Below, in pieces: positions 37,690-46,601 of a stretch of DNA of 64,000 nt (the first letter of the stretch is position 1; the number at the start of each line of letters is the position of its first letter). The notes under the pieces are model-generated. The model did no database searches, was not told the origin of the DNA, and worked only from the letters and a program-made list of their open reading frames with translations. A program made the position numbers and the translations under genes. This stretch comes from Agromyces sp. Soil535 (GTDB taxonomy: Bacteria > Actinomycetota > Actinomycetes > Actinomycetales > Microbacteriaceae). The stretch covers positions 372,309 through 436,308 of the forward strand of contig NZ_LMRW01000023.1 in the NCBI RefSeq assembly GCF_001428255.1, read 5' to 3'.

Positions 37690-38252
37690 TAGTCGTTCAC
37701 GCGGCCGAGGTAGTCGCCCGTGCGGGTGTCGACCTTGACCTTCGTGCCGGTCTCGAGGAAGAGCGGCACCTGGATCTCGTAGCCGGTCTCGACGGTGGCG
37801 GGCTTCGTGCCGCCCGTCGAGCGGTCGCCCTGCAGGCCGGGCTCGGTGTAGGTGATCTCGAGCACCACCGAGGCGGGCAGGTCGACGTAGAGGGGGTTGC
37901 CGTTGTTCAGGGCGATCGTGACCGACTGGTTCTCGAGCATGAAGTGCGCGGCGTCGCCGACGACGGCCGCGGGCACCGTGATCTGGTCGTAGTCGGTCGC
38001 GTCCATGAACACGAAACCGTCGCCGTCGTCGTACAGGTAGGTGAAGTCGCGGCGGTCGACGTTCTCGATGTCGACCTTCGTACCGGCGTTGTACGTGCGG
38101 TCGACGACCTTGCCCGTCACGACGTTCTTCAGCTTCGTGCGGACGAACGCGCCGCCCTTGCCGGGCTTGACGTGCTGGAACTCGATGACGCTCCAGAGCT
38201 GGCCGTCGATGTTGAGAACGACGCCGTTCTTGATGTCAGCGGTGCTTGCCAT
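37689..38252 (-). CDS. efp: Elongation factor P
   Basis: 187 residues, three OB-like domains. It stimulates peptide-bond formation at polyproline stalls. The tip loop [12 protein letters not shown] holds the Lys where modification occurs in some bacteria; a PGKG loop is typical of actinobacterial EF-P. ATG start. It lies 76 bp downstream of aroQ; that gap has a 7-bp hairpin and a possible -10, so efp may have its own promoter. Confidence 0.96.
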   Translation of the reverse strand: MASTADIKNGVVLNIDGQLWSVIEFQHVKPGKGGAFVRTKLKNVVTGKVVDRTYNAGTKVDIENVDRRDFTYLYDDGDGFVFMDATDYDQITVPAAVVGDAAHFMLENQSVTIALNNGNPLYVDLPASVVLEITYTEPGLQGDRSTGGTKPATVETGYEIQVPLFLETGTKVKVDTRTGDYLGRVND

Positions 38253-38288
38253 TCGAAGAGGTTCCGATCGATCGAGGGAAGTCAGAGG

Positions 38289-38322
38289 GCACGCGTCGAA
38301 CGCGTGCGACTGATCGAGTGTA
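38289..38322 (-). promoter_or_regulatory. aroQ-efp gap: possible -10 and hairpin
   Basis: Minus strand: TACACT (38322-38317) could be a -10, though no good -35 precedes it. After it comes a perfect 7-bp hairpin GCACGCG/CGCGTGC (38289-38295 with 38301-38307, loop 5). The hairpin could end aroQ transcripts or lie in the efp leader. Confidence 0.3.
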
Positions 38323-38328
38323 GTCGAC

Positions 38329-38769
38329 TCACCCTCGCGACCGCAGAACCCAGTCCACCGCGAGCCGGTACGAGTCGGCGCCGAACCCGGCGATCACCCC
38401 CGTCGCGACGCCCGAGATCACGCTCGTGTGCCGGAACGTCTCGCGCGCGTGCGGGTTCGACAGGTGCACCTCCACGAGCGGCACGCCCGCCTGCTTCAAC
38501 TGCGCCGCCGCGTCCCGCAGCGCGTAGCTGTAGTGCGTGAACGCGGCCGGGTTCAGCACGACCGGCACCCGGCGGTCGACCGCCTCGTGGATCCAGCCGA
38601 TGAGCTCGGCCTCGTCGTCGGTCTGCCGCAGCTCGATCTCGACGCCGTCGGGCACGGATGCCGCGAGGGCGGCCTGGATGTCGGCGAGGGTCTCGCTGCC
38701 GTACACCTCGGGTTCGCGCGTGCCGAGCCGGCCGAGGTTCGGGCCGTTCAGCACGAGGATCGTCGTCAT
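38329..38769 (-). CDS. aroQ: 3-dehydroquinate dehydratase, type II
   Basis: Third step of the shikimate pathway. 146 residues, dodecameric type II fold. Catalytic Tyr is in [10 protein letters not shown], Asn in [13 protein letters not shown] and His in [15 protein letters not shown] start. It lies between efp and the inserted phosphodiesterase gene, away from aroB-aroK-aroC-aroE. Confidence 0.95.
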   Translation of the reverse strand: MTTILVLNGPNLGRLGTREPEVYGSETLADIQAALAASVPDGVEIELRQTDDEAELIGWIHEAVDRRVPVVLNPAAFTHYSYALRDAAAQLKQAGVPLVEVHLSNPHARETFRHTSVISGVATGVIAGFGADSYRLAVDWVLRSRG

Positions 38770-38823
38770 GCGGCAAGCCTACCGACGCGGTGTTCCGCCG
38801 CCCACGCCGGCTGCGCGCATCTC

Positions 38824-38856
38824 GGCAGGTGAACCTCCGGGTGACGAGAGGTTGAC
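38824..38856 (-). promoter_or_regulatory. PHO box-like triple direct repeat
   Basis: On the minus strand three consecutive 11-nt units read GTCAACCTCTC, GTCACCCGGAG and GTTCACCTGCC, from 38856 to 38824. They follow the actinobacterial (Streptomyces-type) PhoP pattern of 11-nt direct repeats with core GTTCACC. On the plus strand the same DNA contains TTGACA (38852-38857), a perfect -35, with no convincing -10 17 bp later. The site lies 97 bp before the phosphodiesterase gene and 55 bp before aroQ. A further single GTTCACC lies at 38881-38887 on the plus strand. Confidence 0.6.
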
Positions 38857-38952
38857 ACTCGTGCGGCCGGCGGGCGCCGGGTTCACCGACTCGTCGTGCC
38901 TCATTCCACTCACGGCAACCGAGCGGTGCCCTGCGCCCGATTGGCTCGCCCC

Positions 38953-41211
38953 ATGCCAGCAGACCCCAACACCCGCACGCGAACGCGCGTCGTGGCCCTT
39001 GCCGCAGCGGCAGTCACCGCAGCCGTGATCCTCCTTCCCTCCCCCGCCGACGCCGTCGGCGACACGGAACCGAACGGTCCATCGGTCAAGACCGTCGAGC
39101 CCACCCTCGTCGCTCGGGCGACGCTGTCGGCCGACCACCTCGAGCCCGGTCCCGCCAGCGGCGCCGCCCTCACGACGACGGTGAACGGCCGCACCGGCCC
39201 GTTCGCCGGCCAGGTCATCCCCGGGTTCTCGGCGATGATCGACAACGGCGATGGGACGTTCTGGGCCCAGCCCGACAACGGGTTCGGCTCGAAGGGCAAC
39301 TCGGCGGACTTCCTGCTCCGCAACTACCTCGTCCGTCCGGCGTGGCAGACCGGCGAGGGCGGAAGCGGCGAGATCGAGATCGAGCGCTTCATCACCTACA
39401 ACGACGCCGACCGGGTGCTCGACTTCCCGATCGTGAACGAGGCGACGCCGGATCGACTCCTGACGGGTGCCGACTTCGACATCGAATCGGTCGTGCTCGC
39501 GAAGGACGGCACGTTCTGGGTCGGCGAGGAGTTCGGCCCGTTCCTGCTCCACTTCGACTCCGACGGAACACTGCTCGAGAAGCCGTACCCGCTGCCCGGC
39601 GGCGCGAAGTCGCCGCAGAACCCGTACCTGCAGGCCGGCGAGACGCCGCGCGTGCGCGCGAGCCGCGGCTTCGAGGCGCTGGCGGGTTCCGCGAGCGGTC
39701 GATTCCTCTTCCCGGTGGTCGAGGGCCCGTACGCGGATGAGACGGACCTGCGCCGACGGGAGGTCCTCGAGTTCGACACGAGGGCCGGTGCCTACACGGG
39801 TCGCGCCTGGAACTACGAGACCGACCAGGACGCGAACGTCGTGGGCGACGCGTTCGCCGTGCGCGACGAGGTGCTGCTCTTCGTCGAGCGAGACGACTTC
39901 GAGGGCGACCAGGCCGTCACGAAGCGCGTCTACGAGGTCGACCTCAAGCGCATCGATGCCGAGGGCAAGCTCGAGAAGACACTCGTGCTCGACGCGCTGC
40001 GCATCGCGAACCCCGACCTCCTCGGAGCCGGCGACGGCTACGGGACGGGCGATCCGTTCTCATTGCCGGTGCAGTCGTTCGAGACCGTCGTTCAGCTCCG
40101 CGACGGCAACCTGCTGATCGCCAACGACAACAACTACCCGGGGAACGACGCGCGGATCACGGGCACCCCCGACGACGTCGAGTTCGACATCATCGACCTC
40201 GACCGGGCCCGGGTGCAGCCCTCCGACGTCACCGTCGTGGCGCACCGCGGCGCGAGCGGCTACCGGCCCGAGCACACGCTTGCCGCGTACGAGACGGCGA
40301 TCACGCAGTGCGCCGACTTCATCGAGCCCGACGTGGTCGCGACGAAGGACGGCGTCCTCGTCGCCCGTCATGAGAACGAGATCAGCGGCACGACGGATGT
40401 CGCGTCCCGCCCGGCGTTCGCCGACCGGAAGGCCACGAAGGTCATCGACAGCGTCCCGGTCACCGGATGGTTCACCGAGGACTTCACCCTGGCTGAACTC
40501 AAGACGCTCCGCGCGATCGAGCGGCTCTCGCAGGTCCGACCCGCGAACACGGCGTTCAACGACCTCTACCCCATCCCGACGCTCGACGAGGTGCTCGACC
40601 TCGCCCGCCACTCGGTGAGCTGCGACGGGCGGCAGGTGGGCGTCTACCCCGAGACGAAGCACCCCACGTACTTCGACTCGATCGGACTCTCGCTGGAGGA
40701 GCCGCTCGTCGCCGAACTCGCCGGGAACGGACTCGACTCGGCCGGGGCACCGGTGATCGTGCAGAGCTTCGAGGTGGGCAACCTGAAGGAGCTCGACGGC
40801 GCCACGGACGTGACGCTCGCACAGCTCATCAGCTCGAGCGGCCGTCCCTACGACTTCACCGTCGCGGGCGACACTCGCACCTACGCCGACCTCGCCACGC
40901 CCGCCGGGCTGGCTGAGATCGCGACGTACGCCGACGGGATCGGAGTCGAGAAGAGCGTCGCGATCCCGCGCACCGCGGACGGCACGCTCGGCTCGCCGAC
41001 CACGCTGATCGCCGACGCCCACGCGATCGGCCTCGAGGTGCACGGATGGACCTTCCGCCGCGAGAATGCCTTCCTCCCCGCCGAGTTCCGCTCGAGCGCC
41101 GACCCCGCCGGCATCGGCGACCTGGCCGGCGAGCTTCGGGTGTTCCTCGACGCGGGCCTCGACGGCTTCTTCAGCGACAACCCCGACATCGGGGTCGCGA
41201 CCGCGGGCTGA
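38953..41211 (+). CDS. Secreted esterase/phytase-like and glycerophosphodiester phosphodiesterase fusion
   Basis: 752 residues with a Sec-type signal peptide (1-34; hydrophobic core 13-29, PADA cleavage). Residues about 45-415 resemble the 'esterase-like activity of phytase' beta-propeller domain (PGFSAMIDNGDGTFWAQPDNG, FWVGEEFGPFLLHFD). Residues about 425-750 are a GDPD TIM barrel with VVAHRGASGYRPEHT (His431), EPDVVATKDG and ARHEN, so the metal and catalytic residues are present. It likely hydrolyses extracellular phosphodiesters and phosphoesters to supply phosphate or glycerol phosphate. Start ATG 38953 gives a good signal peptide but has no clear Shine-Dalgarno; a GTG/ATG upstream (38896) is possible. 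Confidence 0.85.
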   Translation: MPADPNTRTRTRVVALAAAAVTAAVILLPSPADAVGDTEPNGPSVKTVEPTLVARATLSADHLEPGPASGAALTTTVNGRTGPFAGQVIPGFSAMIDNGDGTFWAQPDNGFGSKGNSADFLLRNYLVRPAWQTGEGGSGEIEIERFITYNDADRVLDFPIVNEATPDRLLTGADFDIESVVLAKDGTFWVGEEFGPFLLHFDSDGTLLEKPYPLPGGAKSPQNPYLQAGETPRVRASRGFEALAGSASGRFLFPVVEGPYADETDLRRREVLEFDTRAGAYTGRAWNYETDQDANVVGDAFAVRDEVLLFVERDDFEGDQAVTKRVYEVDLKRIDAEGKLEKTLVLDALRIANPDLLGAGDGYGTGDPFSLPVQSFETVVQLRDGNLLIANDNNYPGNDARITGTPDDVEFDIIDLDRARVQPSDVTVVAHRGASGYRPEHTLAAYETAITQCADFIEPDVVATKDGVLVARHENEISGTTDVASRPAFADRKATKVIDSVPVTGWFTEDFTLAELKTLRAIERLSQVRPANTAFNDLYPIPTLDEVLDLARHSVSCDGRQVGVYPETKHPTYFDSIGLSLEEPLVAELAGNGLDSAGAPVIVQSFEVGNLKELDGATDVTLAQLISSSGRPYDFTVAGDTRTYADLATPAGLAEIATYADGIGVEKSVAIPRTADGTLGSPTTLIADAHAIGLEVHGWTFRRENAFLPAEFRSSADPAGIGDLAGELRVFLDAGLDGFFSDNPDIGVATAG

Positions 41212-41228
41212 GCCCGCGCGCACGACAC

Positions 41229-41266
41229 GAGAGCGGGTGGATGCGTCGGCGCATCCGCCCGCTCTC
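41229..41266. terminator. Shared bidirectional terminator hairpin
   Basis: A 17-bp stem (41229-41245 with 41250-41266, one G-T pair, 4-nt TCGG loop) lies between the converging phosphodiesterase gene and aroB. Stem strength and position make it a likely terminator for both directions, although T-runs are weak. Confidence 0.7.
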
Positions 41267-41277
41267 CTGCGTTCGCG

Positions 41278-42363
41278 TCAGGAGCCGATCTCCTGGTACG
41301 CGGCGAACAGCAGCGACTGGTCGGGCGCCTGCATGACCGTGGGCTTCGCGAGGTCGTCGAGCACGATGAAGCGGAGCTGCCCGCCGCGTGCCTTCTTGTC
41401 GCGCTGCATGGTGGCGAGCAGCGTGCTCCAGCGGCCGGCCGGATAGGTCGTGGGCAGGCCGAGGAGGTCGAGCACCCGCTTGTGCCGGTCGGCGACCTCG
41501 TCGGAGAGCCGGCCGGACAGCCGGCCGAGCTCAGCGGCGAACGCCATGCCCACCGAGATCGCGGCGCCATGGCGCCACTGATAGCGCTCGGCGTGCTCGA
41601 CGGCGTGGCCGAGCGTGTGACCGTAGTTGAGGATCTCGCGGACGCCCTGCTCGGTGAAGTCCTCGGAGACGACCTCCGCCTTCATCTGGATCGCCAGCTC
41701 GACCACCCGGCGGAACTCGGGCGTCGACGGGTCGGTTGCGACATCCGGATCGGCCTCGATGGTGTCGAGGATCTCGGGGTACCGGATGAATCCCGCCTTC
41801 ACGATCTCCGCGAAGCCGGCCAGGATCTCGTTGCGTGGCAGCGTGTCGAGCAGCTCGAGGTCGCAGAGCACGGCGGCGGGAGCGTGGAAGACCCCCACGA
41901 GGTTCTTGCCCTCACTCGTGTTGATGCCGGTCTTGCCGCCGACGGCCGCGTCGACCATGCCGAGCACCGTGGTGGGCACCTGCACGATGCGCACGCCGCG
42001 CAGCCACGTCGCGGCGACGAACCCCGCGAGGTCGGTGATCGCTCCCCCGCCGAGGCCGACGATGGCGTCGCTGCGCGTGAAGTCCGCCTGGCCGAGGATC
42101 TGCCAGCAGAACGCGGCCACTTCGACCCGCTTGCCGGCCTCGGCGTCGGGCACCTCGGCGAGGAGCACCTCGAAACGGCCATGGAGCTCCTCGCGCAGGG
42201 CGACGGCGCGTGCGCCGAGCGTCGGCGCATGCACGACGAGCACCTTGCGCACGCCGAGACCGAGCGCATCGCCGAGCTCCGCGACCACGCCGCGACCAAC
42301 GACCACGTCGTAGCCCGTCTCGCCGCCCACGCGGATCGCCGTGCGCGTCTCGCCTGCTTTCAT
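41278..42363 (-). CDS. aroB: 3-dehydroquinate synthase
   Basis: Second step of the shikimate pathway: DAHP to 3-dehydroquinate, NAD and metal dependent. 361 residues. Conserved are GGGAITDLAGFVAATWLRG, VPTTVLGMVDAAVGGKTGIN and the metal-binding GHTLGHAVEH. ATG overlaps the aroK stop (ATGA). Confidence 0.96.
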   Translation of the reverse strand: MKAGETRTAIRVGGETGYDVVVGRGVVAELGDALGLGVRKVLVVHAPTLGARAVALREELHGRFEVLLAEVPDAEAGKRVEVAAFCWQILGQADFTRSDAIVGLGGGAITDLAGFVAATWLRGVRIVQVPTTVLGMVDAAVGGKTGINTSEGKNLVGVFHAPAAVLCDLELLDTLPRNEILAGFAEIVKAGFIRYPEILDTIEADPDVATDPSTPEFRRVVELAIQMKAEVVSEDFTEQGVREILNYGHTLGHAVEHAERYQWRHGAAISVGMAFAAELGRLSGRLSDEVADRHKRVLDLLGLPTTYPAGRWSTLLATMQRDKKARGGQLRFIVLDDLAKPTVMQAPDQSLLFAAYQEIGS

Positions 42364-42878
42364 CGTGCTCCTCCGAACCGCTCGGTGATGTCGTCGACGA
42401 TGCGTGCGACCGAGCGGCGCGACGTGTCGATGTCGAGATCGGCGAGCGCCGCGTAGAACGGCGCGCGCTGCTCCAGGATCGCGGTCCAGGTCGCGAGCCC
42501 GCCGTCGGCAAGCAGCGGGCGGTTGCCACCCGTGAGCCGCGGCGCGACCGCCTCGGGCGTGACGCGCAACCACACCACCGGCAGCCCGGCGAGGTCGTCG
42601 CGCGTGTCGGGGTGCAGGACGGCGCCGCCGCCGAGCGAGATCACGGCCTCCTCGCGGAGCGCCTCGGCGACGACCTCGCGCTCGATGATGCGGAAGTACT
42701 CCTCGCCCTCGCGTTCGAAGATCTGCTCGATGGGGCCATAACGCTCGATGATGCGCTGGTCGGTGTCGATGAAGGGCGCGCCGACGGATGCCGCGAGCCG
42801 ATGCCCCACGCGGGACTTGCCGGCCCCCATCGGCCCGATGAGCACGATGGGCAGCGCGAGTCGTGGGCCGTCAGACAC
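42360..42878 (-). CDS. aroK: Shikimate kinase
   Basis: Phosphorylates shikimate at O3. 172 residues. P-loop [15 protein letters not shown], shikimate-binding [11 protein letters not shown] and SLGGGAVL, and the lid GNRPLL are present. The GTG start overlaps the end of aroC by 8 nt. Confidence 0.95.
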   Translation of the reverse strand: MSDGPRLALPIVLIGPMGAGKSRVGHRLAASVGAPFIDTDQRIIERYGPIEQIFEREGEEYFRIIEREVVAEALREEAVISLGGGAVLHPDTRDDLAGLPVVWLRVTPEAVAPRLTGGNRPLLADGGLATWTAILEQRAPFYAALADLDIDTSRRSVARIVDDITERFGGAR

Positions 42879-44091
42879 GGTCGGCCGCGACGTCCGCCGC
42901 CGCGATCTCCGTGAGGAGCGCATCGGGGATGGCCGCGAGGTACGACTCGAGATTGCGGCGCGTCTCGGCGACCGCGTCGCCGCCGAACTTCTCGAGCACG
43001 GCGTTCGCGAGCGTGAGCGCGACCATGGCCTCGGCCACGACGCCCGCCGCGGGCACGGCGCAGACATCGGATCGCTGGTGGTGCGCCGGGGCAGCCTCAC
43101 CCGTGGCGACGTCGATCGTCGGCAGCGCGTGCGGCACGGTCGCGATGGGCTTCATGCCCGCGCGCACGCGGAGCACGGTGCCGGTGGACATGCCGCCCTC
43201 GGTGCCACCGGCGCGGTCGCTCGCACGCACGATGCGGCCGTCGGACAGGTGGAGCTCGTCGTGTGCAGCCGAGCCGCGACGGGTGGTGGTGACGAAGCCG
43301 TCGCCGACCTCGACGCCCTTGATCGCCTGGATTCCCATGAGCGCGGCGGCGAGCTGTGCGTCGAGACGGCGGTCCCAGTGCACGTACGAGCCGAGCCCCG
43401 GCGGCACGCCGTAGGCGAGCACCTCGACGACGCCGCCGAGTGTGTCGCCGTCCTTGTGCGCGGCGTCGACCTCCGCCACCATGCGTGCGGAGGTCTCCTC
43501 GTCGAAGCAGCGCAGGGGGTCGGCGTCGAGGCGGTCGACGTCGCCCGGGAGCGGGAGCGGGCGGTCCTCGGGCACCCGCACGGGGCCGATCGCGATCGTG
43601 TGCGACACGAGGCGGATGCCGAGCTCGGCGAGGAACGCGCGCGCGACCGCGCCGAGGGCCACCCGTGCGGCGGTCTCGCGGGCGCTCGCCCGCTCGAGCA
43701 CGGGCCGCGCCTCGTCGAAGCCGTACTTCTGCATGCCCACGAGGTCGGCGTGGCCGGGACGCGGACGCGTGAGCGGGGCCCCGCGACCTCGGCCGAGTGT
43801 CGCCGGGTCGACGGGCTCGGGGCTCATGACCTCCTGCCACTTCGGCCACTCGGTGTTGCCGATCCGGAGGGCGATGGGGCTGCCGAGGCTTCGGCCGTGG
43901 CGTACGCCGCCGGAGATCGCGAGTTCGTCCTGCTCGAACTTCATGCGGGCGCCACGGCCGTAGCCGAGCTTGCGTCGCGCGAGGTCGGCGCGGATGTCGT
44001 CGAGCATGACGGGGGTGCCGGCGGGAAGACCCTCGAGGATCGCGACGAGCTCAGGGCCGTGCGACTCTCCGGCAGTGAGCCAACGGAGCAT
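42871..44091 (-). CDS. aroC: Chorismate synthase
   Basis: Final step to chorismate, FMNH2-dependent. 406 residues, typical length for actinobacteria. Signatures include [30 protein letters not shown] and [18 protein letters not shown] start at 44091, 24 bp after aroE. Confidence 0.96.
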   Translation of the reverse strand: MLRWLTAGESHGPELVAILEGLPAGTPVMLDDIRADLARRKLGYGRGARMKFEQDELAISGGVRHGRSLGSPIALRIGNTEWPKWQEVMSPEPVDPATLGRGRGAPLTRPRPGHADLVGMQKYGFDEARPVLERASARETAARVALGAVARAFLAELGIRLVSHTIAIGPVRVPEDRPLPLPGDVDRLDADPLRCFDEETSARMVAEVDAAHKDGDTLGGVVEVLAYGVPPGLGSYVHWDRRLDAQLAAALMGIQAIKGVEVGDGFVTTTRRGSAAHDELHLSDGRIVRASDRAGGTEGGMSTGTVLRVRAGMKPIATVPHALPTIDVATGEAAPAHHQRSDVCAVPAAGVVAEAMVALTLANAVLEKFGGDAVAETRRNLESYLAAIPDALLTEIAAADVAADRV

Positions 44092-44115
44092 GCTCCTATC
44101 CTTCCACAGCGCGCA

Positions 44116-44931
44116 TCAGAGGGTTCGGCGCATGACGTCGAGCACGGAGGTCTCGTCGGGCAGCTCCGCGAACGGGTCGCCCGTCATGAAGATGCGCACC
44201 TGCAGCAGGGCCTGGTGCAGCAGCATCTCGAGCCCGTGCACGACGGTGCCGTGCGCGGCCATCCATCGCGCGCCGAGCGGCGACGGCCACGGGTCGTAGG
44301 CCACATCGAGCAGGGCTGCGCGTCCGACGAGGGCCTCGGATGCCACGACGCCGAGGTCCGTGCCCCCGGGAACCGTGCTCACCACGAGCTCGACGTCGTC
44401 GAGGTGCGCGAGGTCGTCGATCCGCGCCTCCTCCACCATGAGGCCGAGGCGCCTGCCGAGCGCGGCGAGCTCCGAGGCGCCCGGTCGGCGCACGAGCACC
44501 CGCACGTGCGCGGCGCCGAGCTCGGCCAAGGCGACGAGCGCGGAGGCCGCGGTGGCGCCGCCGCCGATCACTGCGCCACGGCGCACGGACACGACGCCGG
44601 CCTCGCGGAGCGCGCGCATGATGCCGAAGACATCCGTGTTGTATCCGCGTCGCCGGCCCCCGTCGAAGAGCACGGTGTTCGCGGCTCCCGCGAGCACCGC
44701 CATCTCGTCGACGTCGTCGAGGAGTGGGAGCACGTCGTGCTTGAGCGGCATGGTGAGCGAGAGCCCCCGCCAGGAGGCATCCAGCCCCTCGATGAACGCG
44801 GCGAGTCCCTCGCCGTGCATCTCGATGGCGGTGTACTCCCAGTCGAGCCCCAGCAGCCGGTAGGCGGCGCGGTGCAGCGCCGGGCTCTTGGAGTGGGCGA
44901 TGGGCGAGCCGAGCACCGCGAGCCGGCGCAT
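44116..44931 (-). CDS. aroE: Shikimate dehydrogenase
   Basis: Reduces 3-dehydroshikimate with NADPH. 271 residues. Substrate-binding SPIAHSKSPALHRAAY and LTMPLKHD, and the nucleotide loop VIGGGATAASA are seen. The NADP-binding Arg/Thr set (VRRP) is present. ATG overlaps the mltG stop by one base (TGATG). Confidence 0.94.
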   Translation of the reverse strand: MRRLAVLGSPIAHSKSPALHRAAYRLLGLDWEYTAIEMHGEGLAAFIEGLDASWRGLSLTMPLKHDVLPLLDDVDEMAVLAGAANTVLFDGGRRRGYNTDVFGIMRALREAGVVSVRRGAVIGGGATAASALVALAELGAAHVRVLVRRPGASELAALGRRLGLMVEEARIDDLAHLDDVELVVSTVPGGTDLGVVASEALVGRAALLDVAYDPWPSPLGARWMAAHGTVVHGLEMLLHQALLQVRIFMTGDPFAELPDETSVLDVMRRTL

Positions 44932-46601
44932 CAGCTGGCGTACTCCGGGTGCTCCTCGAGCCACGCGAGGAACTTCTCGACCGCGGCCTCGTGCTCCTCC
45001 ACGGTCGCCGAGAACACGGTCTCGCCGGTGTCGAGATCGACCGTCACGAAGTACAGCCACGGGCCGTCGGCGGGGTGGATGGCCGCGTCGATCGCGTCGT
45101 CGCCGGGATTGCCGATCGGGCCCGGCGGCAGGCCCGGGTGCACGTACGTGTTGTACGGGTTCGCCGCGTCGGCACGCTGCTCGTCGGTCGTGGTGACGAC
45201 CGAGTCGTCGCCGACCCCGTAGTGCACGGTCGAATCGAACTGCAGCAGGCCGCTGTCGAAGAGCTCGGGGTTCAGGCGGTTCTCGATGACACGCGAGACC
45301 TTGTAATAGTCGGGAAGGAGGCCCGCTTCCCGCTGGATGAGCGAGGCCTTGACGACGGTGCGCCACCGGTCCTCGGGGGCGACGCCCGCGGCATCGAGGG
45401 CCTCGAACGAGCGGTCGACGAGCATCTTCACGAGTCCGGGCGCCGTGACGGCCGGGTCGACCGTGTACGTCGCGGGGAACAGGAATCCCTCGACGCTCGT
45501 CGCCTCGGCCGGCAAGCCGAGTGCCGGCAAGTCCGCGGCGGCGGCCTGGAGCTCCTCGATCGGGATCTCGGTGACGGCGGCCGCCTCTGCGAGGGCGTCC
45601 TTCGCCCACATGCCCTCCTGGATGACGAACGTGTTCTCGAGCTTGTTCGCGGGCTCGAGGAGCGCGTCGAGCGCCGCCTGCGCGCTCATCTCCTCGGCGA
45701 GACGGTATGCGCCCGGTTGGAACTCGGGCTCGGGCGTCTGCGCGAGCAGCAGGTCGTAGAACGCGTCGTACGAGGCGGTGACCCCTTCATCGACGAGATT
45801 CTCGGCGATGTCCGACCCGGTGTCGCCGTCGTGGATCATGAAGACCACCTCGCCGGTGCCGGCGCCCGTGTAGTCCTCGGCGGGCGTGAAACGCTCGATG
45901 ACCGCAGTGATGGGCCCCTGCAGGAAGAAGAACGCGCCGGCCCCGAGCGCGGCCACGACGAGCAGCCCGACGAGGCATCCCCACGGGCCGCGACGCTTGG
46001 GCCGGCCGGATCCGGGGTCGTAGCCGCCGTGCTTGAGGGCTCGCCGGTCCGGGCGGCTCAAGCGACCCGGCTGGTTGTCGTCGTCGTCATCGGACCACGC
46101 TTGCGGTTCGTCGTCCCATGGCAGCGGACTGTCCGTTTCGTGCTGCTGCGACGCGGAGCCCGGGTCATCGAGCTGCAGGGGGAATGGGGCCGCGTCGTGC
46201 GCGGCTCGAAGCGGGGCGCCCTGCTGGCCGGCCGCCCGCTGCTGGGCCGCCTGCTGCTCAGCCGCCCACTGCTGGGCCGCCTGCTGCTCAGCCGCCCACT
46301 GCTGGGCCGCCTGCTGCTCAGCCGCCCACTGCTGGGCCGCCTGCTGCTCCGCCGCCCACTGCTGAGCGGCCTGCTGCTCAGCCGCCCACTGCTGGGCCGC
46401 CTGCTGCTCAGCCGCCCACTGCTGGGCGGCCTGCTGCTCCGCCGCCCACTGCGCCGCGGCGGCCTGCTCGGCTGCCTGCGCCTGCTCCTGCTGCTGCGCG
46501 AGGAGGGCTGCCCTGCGCTGCTCGGCCTCGCGGGCCTCGCGACGGGTCATCTGGGGTCGATCGGATCCGCCGGGCGGCGTGCCAGGAGGAAGGTGGGTCA
46601 C
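44931..46601 (-). CDS. mltG: Endolytic murein transglycosylase MltG with Gln/Ala repeat tail
   Basis: 556 residues. Cleaves nascent glycan strands at the membrane. A long cytoplasmic N-terminus contains basic/acidic residues (1-40), seven perfect WAAEQQAAQQ repeats (52-121) and an acidic stretch (164-176). One transmembrane helix follows (about 206-228), then the extracellular YceG domain with the catalytic Glu425 in KASLIQREAGLLPDYY. The family core is normal; the repeat tail is unusual. GTG start overlaps the ruvX stop (GTGA); an ATG at residue 18 is possible. Neighbours ruvX, alaS and aroE are its usual actinobacterial companions. Confidence 0.93.
   Translation of the reverse strand: MTHLPPGTPPGGSDRPQMTRREAREAEQRRAALLAQQQEQAQAAEQAAAAQWAAEQQAAQQWAAEQQAAQQWAAEQQAAQQWAAEQQAAQQWAAEQQAAQQWAAEQQAAQQWAAEQQAAQQRAAGQQGAPLRAAHDAAPFPLQLDDPGSASQQHETDSPLPWDDEPQAWSDDDDDNQPGRLSRPDRRALKHGGYDPGSGRPKRRGPWGCLVGLLVVAALGAGAFFFLQGPITAVIERFTPAEDYTGAGTGEVVFMIHDGDTGSDIAENLVDEGVTASYDAFYDLLLAQTPEPEFQPGAYRLAEEMSAQAALDALLEPANKLENTFVIQEGMWAKDALAEAAAVTEIPIEELQAAAADLPALGLPAEATSVEGFLFPATYTVDPAVTAPGLVKMLVDRSFEALDAAGVAPEDRWRTVVKASLIQREAGLLPDYYKVSRVIENRLNPELFDSGLLQFDSTVHYGVGDDSVVTTTDEQRADAANPYNTYVHPGLPPGPIGNPGDDAIDAAIHPADGPWLYFVTVDLDTGETVFSATVEEHEAAVEKFLAWLEEHPEYAS
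46241..46450. repeat. Seven tandem copies of a 30-bp coding minisatellite in mltG
   Basis: Seven head-to-tail 30-bp units, differing only at a few positions such as GGGCCGC/GGGCGGC/GAGCGGC and CTCA/CTCC. Each encodes the same ten residues on the minus strand (Trp-Ala-Ala-Glu-Gln-Gln-Ala-Ala-Gln-Gln). Unit length is a multiple of three, so copy number can change without breaking the frame. A degenerate copy follows on the low-coordinate side. Confidence 0.95.

Noticed and set aside
46241-46450. Regular 30-bp repeats as a CRISPR array
   Set aside because: The units are head-to-tail without unique spacers, and they lie in frame in mltG.
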